From IMG/VR virus record IMGVR_UViG_3300032093_000987, positions 1 through 21,375 of that record: DNA of 21,375 nucleotides; one strand, 5' to 3'. This DNA is from a virus. The position numbers were made by a program, and so were the translations under genes. The notes under the pieces were generated by a model that did no database searches, was not told the DNA's origin, and saw only the letters and a list, made by a program, of their open reading frames with translations. Each line of letters starts with the position of its first letter. The first letter of the stretch is position 1. This document shows positions 1 to 5,786 of this stretch, in pieces.

Positions 1-35
1 AATTCCGAATTGCTCACCATCCCCGCCCCCGCAGG

Positions 36-272
36 TTATTTGTCGAAGGTCACGAAGTCGCGCAGGGCGAGCTTGACGCGTTCCTTTTTGGCATGGGCAA
101 TCAGCGCCGGCCAATGGCGCTGCGGGATGCTGCCACCCGTGCCGCGCCGCTCGGCGGGCATCATCCACCGCGAGACGGCAGACGGATTCAGTTGCAGCAC
201 GCGGGCCGTGGCGCGGACGCCGCCGAGCTTGGCGATCACCTCGCGGGCGGGGGAGAGTTGTGTGTGGGTCAT
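36..272 (-). CDS. Cro-like / YdaS-like HTH regulator (78 aa)
   Basis: This small basic protein has a helix-turn-helix of the kind found in Cro- and YdaS-like phage regulators: residues 9-37 include AREVIAKLGGVRATARVL followed by NPSAVSRW, the recognition-helix pattern. It probably binds the operator region shared with the divergent CI-like gene and is the counter-regulator of the lysis/lysogeny switch. The ATG at 272 is chosen because AAGAG lies about 7 bases upstream; a GTG at 302 would extend it by 10 residues without a better ribosome site. It would be the first gene of a leftward transcript that leaves the window, presumably towards replication genes. The HTH class is clear; the Cro role is inferred from position and size only. 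Confidence 0.72.
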   Translation of the reverse strand: MTHTQLSPAREVIAKLGGVRATARVLQLNPSAVSRWMMPAERRGTGGSIPQRHWPALIAHAKKERVKLALRDFVTFDK

Positions 273-371
273 TTGTTGCTCTTGTGTTCTGTTAAGTTGC
301 ACCGATTGGCCGAAGGTGCTTTAATGTTGCGCAATTGTCAACACCACGCCGAACAACGCAACGAGGCAAAC
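273..371. promoter_or_regulatory. Divergent operator/promoter region of the lysogeny switch
   Basis: This 99-base spacer separates the divergent Cro-like and CI-like genes. The pentamer GTTGC or its complement occurs four times (275-279, 296-300, 326-330, and inverted at 358-362). An imperfect dyad, TGTTG-N9-CAACA, lies at 325-343, just after a candidate -10 box. On the minus strand a perfect TTGACA -35 hexamer overlaps this dyad (337-342), but I found no convincing -10 at normal spacing. These are plausible operators; which protein binds which site cannot be told from sequence. Confidence 0.5.
297..325 (+). promoter_or_regulatory. Candidate promoter of the CI-like repressor gene
   Basis: TTGCAC (297-302) is followed after 17 bases by TTTAAT (320-325), with a TG dinucleotide at 317-318 giving an extended -10. 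The -10 matches the sigma-70 consensus at 5 of 6 positions; the -35 is weak. It reads into the CI-like gene starting at 372 and abuts the 325-343 dyad, so a bound repressor could block or regulate it. Confidence 0.5.
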
Positions 372-968
372 ATGAAAGCTCATAAAGTAAACACCACCTG
401 GTTCAAGGACCGGCTGGCCGAGCGCGACTTGTCCATCCGGCGTCTGGCTAAGCTGCTTGAGCTCGACCCGTCGGCGGTTTCGCTGATGCTGCGCGGTAAG
501 CGCACGATGACCGCTGACGAGGCCAACCGCATCTCTGGCCTGCTCACGATTCCTGTCACAGAAGTTCTGGCGCAGGCGGGCGTGCCGATCGACGCCGACG
601 CGCGGCAAATGCCGATCAAGGCATACGTCGACAGCCGCGGCGTGCTTACGCCGATCACGTCAAAGAATACGCGCAAAATGGCTGCGCCGCGCGACGTGCC
701 TGCCAATGGACTCGCGGTGCAGATCCGCGCGCCAGAGCTCTCGCAGGACGGATGGGTATTTTTTGCGGGAGCGTTCGACACACGCGTCGCGGCGCTGATC
801 GACAGAATGTGTGTTGTCGATGTGCGCGGCGATGGGCACCGCGTCGGCACACTCAAGCGCGGCTATGACGAGGGGCGCTTTAACCTGGTGCCGTTCACGG
901 CAGGCCCTGCTGCAGAGAACATCGAAGTCAAGGCCGCCGCGCCGGTGCTGTGGATTCGCCCGGTATAA
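372..968 (+). CDS. CI-like XRE-family repressor with a non-catalytic LexA/S24-like C-terminus (198 aa)
   Basis: The N-terminal XRE-type helix-turn-helix spans about residues 11-60 (LSIRRLAKLLELDPSAVSLM is the core). The C-terminal half (about 110-198) resembles the S24/LexA fold seen in phage repressors, ending in a VVDVRGDGHRVGTLKRGY-like strand pair and NLVPF. I do not see the catalytic Gly-Asp-Ser-Met motif or a convincing general-base lysine, so RecA-stimulated self-cleavage looks unlikely. The start at 372 is set by GAGG at 363-366; the upstream in-frame extension overlaps the operator region and the divergent gene. It most likely maintains lysogeny by binding the region upstream of itself. 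A terminator overlaps its stop codon, so it appears monocistronic. HTH assignment is firm; the repressor role is inferred. Confidence 0.8.
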   Translation: MKAHKVNTTWFKDRLAERDLSIRRLAKLLELDPSAVSLMLRGKRTMTADEANRISGLLTIPVTEVLAQAGVPIDADARQMPIKAYVDSRGVLTPITSKNTRKMAAPRDVPANGLAVQIRAPELSQDGWVFFAGAFDTRVAALIDRMCVVDVRGDGHRVGTLKRGYDEGRFNLVPFTAGPAAENIEVKAAAPVLWIRPV

Positions 969-979
969 CCGGGTCTTTT
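959..979 (+). terminator. Rho-independent terminator overlapping the repressor stop codon
   Basis: CCCGGT (959-964), a three-base ATA loop and ACCGGG (968-973) form a perfect 6-bp GC-rich hairpin, followed by TCTTTT. The TAA stop of the CI-like gene (966-968) lies inside the hairpin. It would separate repressor transcription from the downstream recombination operon. Confidence 0.65.
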
Positions 980-989
980 ACACTAGGTG

Positions 990-1018
990 TTGCGAATATC
1001 TCATTAGGCTGTTATCTT
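990..1018 (+). promoter_or_regulatory. Candidate promoter of the recombination/integration operon
   Basis: TTGCGA (990-995) and TATCTT (1013-1018) are separated by 17 bases; each matches the sigma-70 consensus at 4 of 6 positions. It sits just after the repressor terminator and 30 bases before the next gene, as expected for the start of a new transcript. Confidence 0.45.
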
Positions 1019-1048
1019 CACCCCGCCCCCACCACGGAGCAAACAAAA

Positions 1049-1438
1049 ATGAACGTCGAAACACTCGCCGCGGAATGGCTCGCCGCGAAGCGTGCAGAAC
1101 TCGAAGCCAACACCCGCCGCCTGGACATCGAGAAGGAACTGCTCAAGCTCGTTCCCTCGCTTGAGGAAGGCTCCCAGTCAACTGTGCTCGGCAATGGCTG
1201 GAGGCTCAAGACCACCGGCAAGCTGACCTACAAGGCCGAGATCGACAAGCTGCTCGCGCTTTGCGCGGCGTGGCCTGCTGAGGCGAAGCCCGTCAAGACG
1301 AAGGTCGAGGCGGACGAGTCGCTGCTGAAGGCGATTCGGCACGACCGGCCCGACCTTTGGCGCCAGATCGCGCCCGCGATCACCGTCAAGCCGGCCAAGA
1401 CCTACATCGTGATTGAGGAGGTGTCGAGTGGCATTTGA
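1049..1438 (+). CDS. Small helical phage protein, first gene of the recombination operon (129 aa)
   Basis: I do not recognise a characterised family. The first ~45 residues form a charged helix (AAEWLAAKRAELEANTRRLD, then IEKELLKLVP). A Gly-rich turn and a two-stranded segment follow (GNGWRLKTTGKLTY), then a helical half rich in Lys/Glu. Small proteins of this shape often sit just upstream of AAA ATPase/DUF669 pairs in phages, so it may be an accessory to recombination, but that is inference from context. The ATG at 1049 is preferred over the upstream in-frame start at 950 because it has GGAG at 1036-1039 and does not run back into the repressor gene and its terminator. Its stop overlaps the start of the next gene, suggesting translational coupling. 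Confidence 0.65.
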   Translation: MNVETLAAEWLAAKRAELEANTRRLDIEKELLKLVPSLEEGSQSTVLGNGWRLKTTGKLTYKAEIDKLLALCAAWPAEAKPVKTKVEADESLLKAIRHDRPDLWRQIAPAITVKPAKTYIVIEEVSSGI

Positions 1439-2162
1439 CCTAAAGTCGATCAAAAAGAACAACGCGCTGGCCGCGCCGCGCGTCCTAGTCTATGGCGTCG
1501 AGGGGATTGGCAAGTCGACCTTTGCCGCGGGCGCCCCGTCGCCGATCTTCATCCAGACCGAGGACGGCCTCGGCTCGCTGGCGGTCGATCACTTCCCCAT
1601 CGCGACGAAAGCGTCCGACGTGCTGGACGCGATCGGCGCATTACATGAACCAGGTCACAATTTTCAAACCGTCGTCATCGACTCGCTCGATTGGCTTGAA
1701 ACCTTGATTTGGCGTGACATCGAAGCAAAGTACGACGCGAAAGACTTGGCTTATGGGAAAGGTTCGATGATAGCCGCCGAAGAGTGGCGCAAGGTGCTGG
1801 AAGGGCTGAACTCGCTGCGTAACAACCACAGCATGTCTGTGGTACTGATCGCGCACTGCGAGATTAAGCGCTTCGACTCGCCGGAGACTGAGCCCTACGA
1901 TCGGTACCAGCCGAAGCTGCAGGCTCGCTCGAGCGCGCTTGTGCGCGAGTGGTGCGACGCGGTGCTGTTCGCCAACTACCGCACGATCGTCAAGAAGGCT
2001 GAGGTGGGCTTCAACAAAGAAGTCAGCCGCGGCATCAGCACTGGCGAGAGGCTGCTCTACACGAGCGAGCGCCCGGCTTACATGGCTAAAAATCGATATT
2101 CACTCCCTGAGAGCATTGCGCTTTCGTGGGAATCTTTTGTTAACGCAATCACGCAAAGCTGA
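1428..2162 (+). CDS. RecA-like AAA ATPase, Sak4-type recombination protein (244 aa)
   Basis: A P-loop ATPase of the AAA_24 / phage Sak4 group. The Walker A motif is GVEGIGKST (residues 23-31), the Walker B strand is TVVIDSLDWL (81-90), and a later strand SVVLIAH (137-143) fits the sensor region. Sak4-like proteins are single-domain RecA/Rad51 relatives that bind single-stranded DNA and assist phage recombination, usually with an SSB-like partner, which is the very next gene here (DUF669). The GTG at 1428 is chosen because a strong GAGGAGG site (1415-1421) lies 6 bases upstream; it overlaps the previous gene by 11 bases. The gene's last ~90 bases and parts of 1640-1790 look less GC-rich than the surroundings, a possible trace of mosaic exchange. 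Confidence 0.82.
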   Translation: MAFDLKSIKKNNALAAPRVLVYGVEGIGKSTFAAGAPSPIFIQTEDGLGSLAVDHFPIATKASDVLDAIGALHEPGHNFQTVVIDSLDWLETLIWRDIEAKYDAKDLAYGKGSMIAAEEWRKVLEGLNSLRNNHSMSVVLIAHCEIKRFDSPETEPYDRYQPKLQARSSALVREWCDAVLFANYRTIVKKAEVGFNKEVSRGISTGERLLYTSERPAYMAKNRYSLPESIALSWESFVNAITQS

Positions 2163-2173
2163 GGAAAACAACT

Positions 2174-2653
2174 ATGCCTTCATTTCAATTCGACGCCCAG
2201 AACCACGTTGCGCCAGCGGCGCCGGATCGCGCCCCGCTACCGCGCGGCATGTACCAGGTTATCGTCATGGCCTCGGACCTCAAACCGACGCAGGCCGGCA
2301 CGGGTCACTACATCGAGCTCACGCTGCAGGTGATCGACGGCGAGCACAGCGGCCGGCGGATCTGGGACCGGCTGAACGTCAGCAACCCCAACAAGACTGC
2401 CGAGGACATTGCCAAGCGCCAGTTGCAGCTCTTGTGCCTCGCGGCCGGCGTCACGACGCTGACCGATACCGAGCAGCTGCACGACATCCCAGTTCTCGCT
2501 GAGATCGACCTCGACCGCAAAGACCCCTCGCGCAACCGCGTGATGGGCTACGCGTCGTTGTCGGCCGGCAAACCCCTTCCCCAGGCCGCGCGGCCGGCCC
2601 CCGCGCCCTCCCCCGCCGCTAAGCCGGCAGCGCGGCCCTGGGAGAAGCGCTGA
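2174..2653 (+). CDS. DUF669 family single-stranded-DNA-binding-like protein (159 aa)
   Basis: The sequence fits the phage DUF669 family: an N-terminal leader, a beta-rich OB-fold-like core (about residues 25-125, including YQVIVMASDLKPTQAGTGHY and GRRIWDRLNV), and a Pro/Ala-rich linker ending in PWEKR. DUF669 proteins are linked to the AAA ATPases of phage recombination modules and are thought to act as the phage SSB. The tail here is basic rather than acidic, unlike E. coli SSB but common for this family. GAGGAAAA before ATG 2174 overlaps the previous stop. The next gene begins at the base after its stop, so the ATPase, this protein and the nuclease probably act as a unit. Confidence 0.8.
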   Translation: MPSFQFDAQNHVAPAAPDRAPLPRGMYQVIVMASDLKPTQAGTGHYIELTLQVIDGEHSGRRIWDRLNVSNPNKTAEDIAKRQLQLLCLAAGVTTLTDTEQLHDIPVLAEIDLDRKDPSRNRVMGYASLSAGKPLPQAARPAPAPSPAAKPAARPWEKR

Positions 2654-3754
2654 GTGGCGCAGGTCCCTGCTTCGCAGCACACCACCGGGGAGGCCATTGT
2701 CAAATGGCGTGCTGGACAGAAGCAGGAACACCGCGAACACCTCGGTGCGTCGCTGATCGGACACTCGTGCGATCGGTACATTTGGTACTCGTTCCGCTGG
2801 GCGATGACGCCCAGCTGGGACGGGCGGATGCTGCGCCTCTTCGATCGCGGTAAGCGCGAGGAGGCGGTCGTGGCGGAAGAGCTGCGCGGCATTGGCGTCG
2901 ATCTGCACACCCACGACGGTGACAAGCAGATCGAGTGCCGCGACGAGGGCGGCCATTTCGGCGGCTCGGTCGACGGCATTGGCCGCGGGTTCCCCGAGGC
3001 GCCCAAGTCCTGGGCGATCCTCGAGGTGAAGACTCACAGCGCGAAGAGCTTCACGGAGTTGAGGAAGCTCGGCGTCGCGGAGAGCAAGCCGCAGCACTAC
3101 GCGCAGATGCAGTCTTACATGGGCCTGCTGCGGCTCGATCGCGCGATGTACCTCGCCGTCAACAAGGACAACGACGAGCTGTACACGGAGTGGGTGCATT
3201 TCGACGAGGACGCGTTCAAGGCAATGCAGGAGCGCGCCCGGCGCATCATCGACGCAAAGACCCCGCCCGCGAAGCTCTCGGAAGATCCTGCGAACTGGCA
3301 GTGCAAGGGCTGCAGCTTCTTCGATGTCTGCCACGCGAGCAAGGTGGCCGAGGTGAGCTGTCGCACCTGTTGTCACGCCTCACCTGTGGCGAGCGGCGCA
3401 TGGCGCTGCGAATTACTCAGTACGCTGCGCAACAAGGGCGAGCAGCGCGCGGCGTGCGAGCAGCACCTGTTCATTCCCGATCTGGTGCCCTTTGGCGAGC
3501 CCGTGGACGGTGGCGAGAACTACATCGAGTACAAGCACCGCGAGACCGGTAAGACCTTCAAGAACGGACCCGGCGGTTACTTGAGCAAAGAGCTCTCTAG
3601 CGCGTGCGCGGGCACGGTGACGGAGCCCGTTGTCGAAGCGCTGCGCGCGACCTTTAACGCGAAGGTCGTGGCGAGCAAGCCTCGCCGCCGCGGGCCGGAT
3701 CTGTCAAAGCTGCCGCCGCCCGAGGAAGACTTCAACGACCCGATTCCATTTTGA
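2654..3754 (+). CDS. PD-(D/E)XK exonuclease, Cas4/RecB-like, with cysteine clusters (366 aa)
   Basis: A RecB/Cas4-type PD-(D/E)XK nuclease. The active-site signature is visible as GGSVDGIG (D107) and ILEVKTH (E124, K126), followed by the Q-x3-Y helix (QMQSYMGLL, 151-159). A cysteine at C39 together with C217, C220 and C226 matches the four-cysteine iron-sulphur arrangement of Cas4 and AddB. A second cluster (C236, C239, C240, C252, C268) may be a zinc ribbon. It probably resects DNA to give single strands for the ATPase and SSB-like partners. The C-terminal ~80 residues are basic and Pro-rich. The GTG start at 2654 directly follows the previous stop, with GGAG nine bases upstream. The family is clear; polarity of digestion is unknown. 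Confidence 0.85.
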   Translation: MAQVPASQHTTGEAIVKWRAGQKQEHREHLGASLIGHSCDRYIWYSFRWAMTPSWDGRMLRLFDRGKREEAVVAEELRGIGVDLHTHDGDKQIECRDEGGHFGGSVDGIGRGFPEAPKSWAILEVKTHSAKSFTELRKLGVAESKPQHYAQMQSYMGLLRLDRAMYLAVNKDNDELYTEWVHFDEDAFKAMQERARRIIDAKTPPAKLSEDPANWQCKGCSFFDVCHASKVAEVSCRTCCHASPVASGAWRCELLSTLRNKGEQRAACEQHLFIPDLVPFGEPVDGGENYIEYKHRETGKTFKNGPGGYLSKELSSACAGTVTEPVVEALRATFNAKVVASKPRRRGPDLSKLPPPEEDFNDPIPF

Positions 3755-3763
3755 GGTGAACGC

Positions 3764-4006
3764 ATGATCGTAAAAGAATACGACGTCGTCGAGCGCCCGC
3801 AGCACTACAACCGCGGCGGCGGTATTGAGTGCATCGACGCGATCAAGGCGCAGCTGACCGAGGACGAGTGGCGGGGCTACCTGCGCGGCCAGGTGGCGAA
3901 ATACAACTGGCGCTTGGGGATGAAGGACAACCCGAAGATCGACGCGGGCAAGCTGTTGTTCTACGCGTCGCTGCTCGCGGGGCGAGAGCCGCGTGAGAAT
4001 CGATAA
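3764..4006 (+). CDS. DUF3310 family protein (80 aa)
   Basis: This matches the short DUF3310 (SaV-like) family found in many phages: a PQHY motif near the N-terminus, GIECIDAI (residues 20-27), then a helical half with GYLRGQVAKYNWRLGMK. The molecular function is not established; members are commonly found among nucleotide and DNA metabolism genes, as here. The ATG at 3764 has GAGGTG (3753-3758) overlapping the stop of the nuclease gene, so the two are probably co-translated. Confidence 0.82.
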   Translation: MIVKEYDVVERPQHYNRGGGIECIDAIKAQLTEDEWRGYLRGQVAKYNWRLGMKDNPKIDAGKLLFYASLLAGREPRENR

Positions 4007-4062
4007 ACCCGGCCAGGCTCACCCCTGGCGCAGCAAGTGGAGCACGGAGCATGGGCGGACGG

Positions 4063-4377
4063 ATGTCGAGAAACAAGGGAGCCGCGGCGGAGCGGGAACT
4101 GGCGCAGATCCTAAGCGACGAGCTTGGCTTCGTCGTGAAAAGGAAACTCGGGCAGGCCCGCGACTCCGGGGATGACATCCAGGTCGGCAAGTTCCGCATT
4201 GAGGCCAAGCGCCGAGAGACGCTCGCCCTGCCCGCCTGGTGCCGGCAGATCGAGGAGCATTGCCAGCCCGGCGAGGTGGCGGTCGTCGCCTACCGCCAGA
4301 ACGGCCAGCCGTGGCGCATCGTGATGAAATTGCAGGACTTTCTGCCGCTGATGCGGGGCGAATTGACAGATGGCTGA
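4063..4377 (+). CDS. Small PD-(D/E)XK endonuclease, Holliday-junction-resolvase-like (104 aa)
   Basis: A single-domain nuclease of the archaeal Hjc/VRR-like PD-(D/E)XK type common in phages. Visible features are an N-terminal helix with the conserved Glu (KGAAAERELAQIL), an acidic pair in DSGDDIQVGKF, and the catalytic strand FRIEAKRRE (E-x-K). It could resolve branched intermediates from the upstream recombination module or act in host DNA processing. The start is uncertain: ATG 4051 adds four residues (MGGR) but has GGAG only one base away, while ATG 4063 gives the MSRNKG opening typical of relatives. Its stop overlaps the excisionase start by 8 bases. Confidence 0.72.
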   Translation: MSRNKGAAAERELAQILSDELGFVVKRKLGQARDSGDDIQVGKFRIEAKRRETLALPAWCRQIEEHCQPGEVAVVAYRQNGQPWRIVMKLQDFLPLMRGELTDG

Positions 4378-4690
4378 GGTGTTGAGAGAATCTCACCATC
4401 AGGTGCTCGTCACACTTGATGACGCGGCGGGCCAGTTGGGTGTTAGCGTAAAGACGCTCCGACGACTGGTCGACCGGCGCGCAGTGCCAGCTTATCGGTT
4501 TGGCAAGGCGATCCGAGTCAACCTCGCGGAGGTTCTCGAAGCAACTAAACAGGAGCCCAGCAAACCATGTCCATCTTCAAGCGAGGCAAGACCTTTTACA
4601 TCGACATCGCGCTCCCCGGCGGGCGGCGATTCAAGCAGTCTGCTCAGACTGCTGATCGCAAAGCAGCGCAGGAGCTGCACGACCAATTAA
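4370..4690 (+). CDS. Excisionase / AlpA-MerR-like HTH protein (106 aa)
   Basis: Residues 13-58 form a MerR/excisionase-type winged helix domain: VTLDDAAGQLGVSVKTLRRL is the HTH, and AVPAYRFGKAIRVNLAEVL is the wing and last helix. Such proteins bend attachment-site DNA to direct excision and often sit just before the integrase, as here. The last ~40 residues (after 66) are Ser/Arg-rich, have no family features, and are read out of frame over the first 124 bases of the integrase gene, so they are probably a passive tail. It may also regulate its own operon. The domain is clear; which start is used (ATG 4370 or GTG 4379) is not. Confidence 0.72.
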   Translation: MAEVLRESHHQVLVTLDDAAGQLGVSVKTLRRLVDRRAVPAYRFGKAIRVNLAEVLEATKQEPSKPCPSSSEARPFTSTSRSPAGGDSSSLLRLLIAKQRRSCTTN

Positions 4691-5559
4691 AGGCCCAGCT
4701 CTGGCGGCAGAATAAACTTGGCGAGAAGCAGCCGCGCTCGCTTACCGAGGCCGCCGAGAAGTGGCTCAAAGAAAACGCGAACGCGAGCGCGATCCGCGAC
4801 TACACGCACCACCTCGCGTTCTGGTGCTCACGCGCCGAGGGGATGTCGCTCACCGACATCAGCCGCGCCTGGGCGGCCGAGCAGATCGAGCAGCTCATCA
4901 CGCGCAAGGGCACCCCCGCGAGCAACGGCACGAAGAACAACTACGTCATCACCCTGCGCAGCGTGCTCTCGACCGCGTGCAAGGAGTGGGAGTGGATCGA
5001 GCAGGTGCCGGCCTTTCGCACCTACGGCGACAAGCGCGACGCGTCGAAGATGCTGATCGCCACCCCCGCCCAGGCGAAGGCGCTGCTTGAGGTGCTGCCG
5101 CCGGGCTTACGCGCGGCGGTGGGCTTTGCGTTCATGACCGGCCTTCGCAAGTCGAACGTGTTTGGGCTCACTTGGGATCGGGTGGATCTTGAGCGGGGCC
5201 TGTGCTGGGTGCAGCCGATCGACACCAAGGCGGGCAATCTGATTGTCTGCCCGGTGAACTCGGCCGCGAAGGCGTTGCTTGAGCAGCAGCCGCGCACCGA
5301 GGCGCGGGTGTTCCCGGTCGAGCCGCCGTGCCATCACCAGTGGCGCCGGTACACCAAGCGCGCGGGGCTCCCGGCCGGGTTCCGGTTCCATGACATCCGC
5401 CACACTTTCGCCAGTTGGGCGGCGATGGACGGGGTCGACCGGAAGACGTTGCAGGACATGGGCGGGTGGAAGACCCCGGCCATGATCGACAACTACGTCC
5501 ACCTACCGGTCGATCACTTGGTCAATGCGGCGGAGCGTTTGGCTACCCGCCTGCACTGA
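4567..5559 (+). CDS. int: Tyrosine recombinase integrase (330 aa)
   Basis: A full-length phage tyrosine integrase. The N-terminal ~55 residues form the arm-binding domain (KRGKTFYIDIALPGGRR), then a SAM-like core-binding domain (about 56-155), then the catalytic domain. Catalytic residues are visible: R194 (TGLRKSN), K221 (DTKAG), H275 and R278 (FHDIRHT), W301 in the H/W position (MGGWKT) and nucleophile Y310 (IDNYVHL). It should recombine the tRNA-fMet-derived attP core at 5638-5682 with the matching host tRNA gene. Its stop is four bases before the first arm-type repeat. Expression probably follows the upstream operon. GGAG lies 11 bases before ATG 4567, rather far, so it may depend on coupling with the overlapping excisionase gene. 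Confidence 0.93.
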   Translation: MSIFKRGKTFYIDIALPGGRRFKQSAQTADRKAAQELHDQLKAQLWRQNKLGEKQPRSLTEAAEKWLKENANASAIRDYTHHLAFWCSRAEGMSLTDISRAWAAEQIEQLITRKGTPASNGTKNNYVITLRSVLSTACKEWEWIEQVPAFRTYGDKRDASKMLIATPAQAKALLEVLPPGLRAAVGFAFMTGLRKSNVFGLTWDRVDLERGLCWVQPIDTKAGNLIVCPVNSAAKALLEQQPRTEARVFPVEPPCHHQWRRYTKRAGLPAGFRFHDIRHTFASWAAMDGVDRKTLQDMGGWKTPAMIDNYVHLPVDHLVNAAERLATRLH

Positions 5560-5563
5560 TCGA

Positions 5564-5589
5564 ACGACTTACGTCCCATTTACGTCCCA
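5564..5589 (+). repeat. attP arm-type repeat, integrase side
   Basis: A 26-base direct repeat unit that contains TTACGTCCCA twice (5569-5578 and 5580-5589), the copies starting 11 bases apart, about one helical turn. It matches 5761-5786 at 25 of 26 positions. An inverted partial copy, CGTAAGTCGT, lies at 5619-5628. Paired, phased repeats flanking a tRNA-derived core are typical arm-binding sites for the integrase N-terminal domain. Confidence 0.78.
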
Positions 5590-5637
5590 GTCGGCCTTAG
5601 TGGAGTTTGCCGAACCTGCGTAAGTCGTTGATTTTGT

Positions 5638-5750
<113 letters not shown>

Positions 5751-5760
5751 CCTCTTTCCC

Positions 5761-5786
5761 ACGACTTACGTCCCAGTTACGTCCCA
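5761..5786 (+). repeat. attP arm-type repeat, late-gene side
   Basis: Second copy of the 26-base arm repeat, with TTACGTCCCA at 5766-5775 and 5777-5786. It differs from the first copy at a single position (G at 5776 against T at 5579). Its last ten bases also encode the final residues and the stop codon of the metallophosphoesterase gene on the other strand, so integrase binding and the end of that gene share DNA. Confidence 0.78.

Noticed and set aside
337-342. Minus-strand promoter for the Cro-like gene based on the perfect TTGACA
   Set aside because: No acceptable -10 box 16-18 bases downstream; kept only as part of the operator region.
2237-3376. 379-residue minus-strand frame opposite DUF669 and the Cas4-like nuclease
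   Set aside because: Composition is that of an antisense shadow, and the plus strand has clear catalytic motifs.
3993-4175. Small plus-strand frame (60 aa) bridging DUF3310 and the small nuclease
   Set aside because: Starts with GTG inside the previous gene, overlaps the next gene in another frame, and shows no conserved features.
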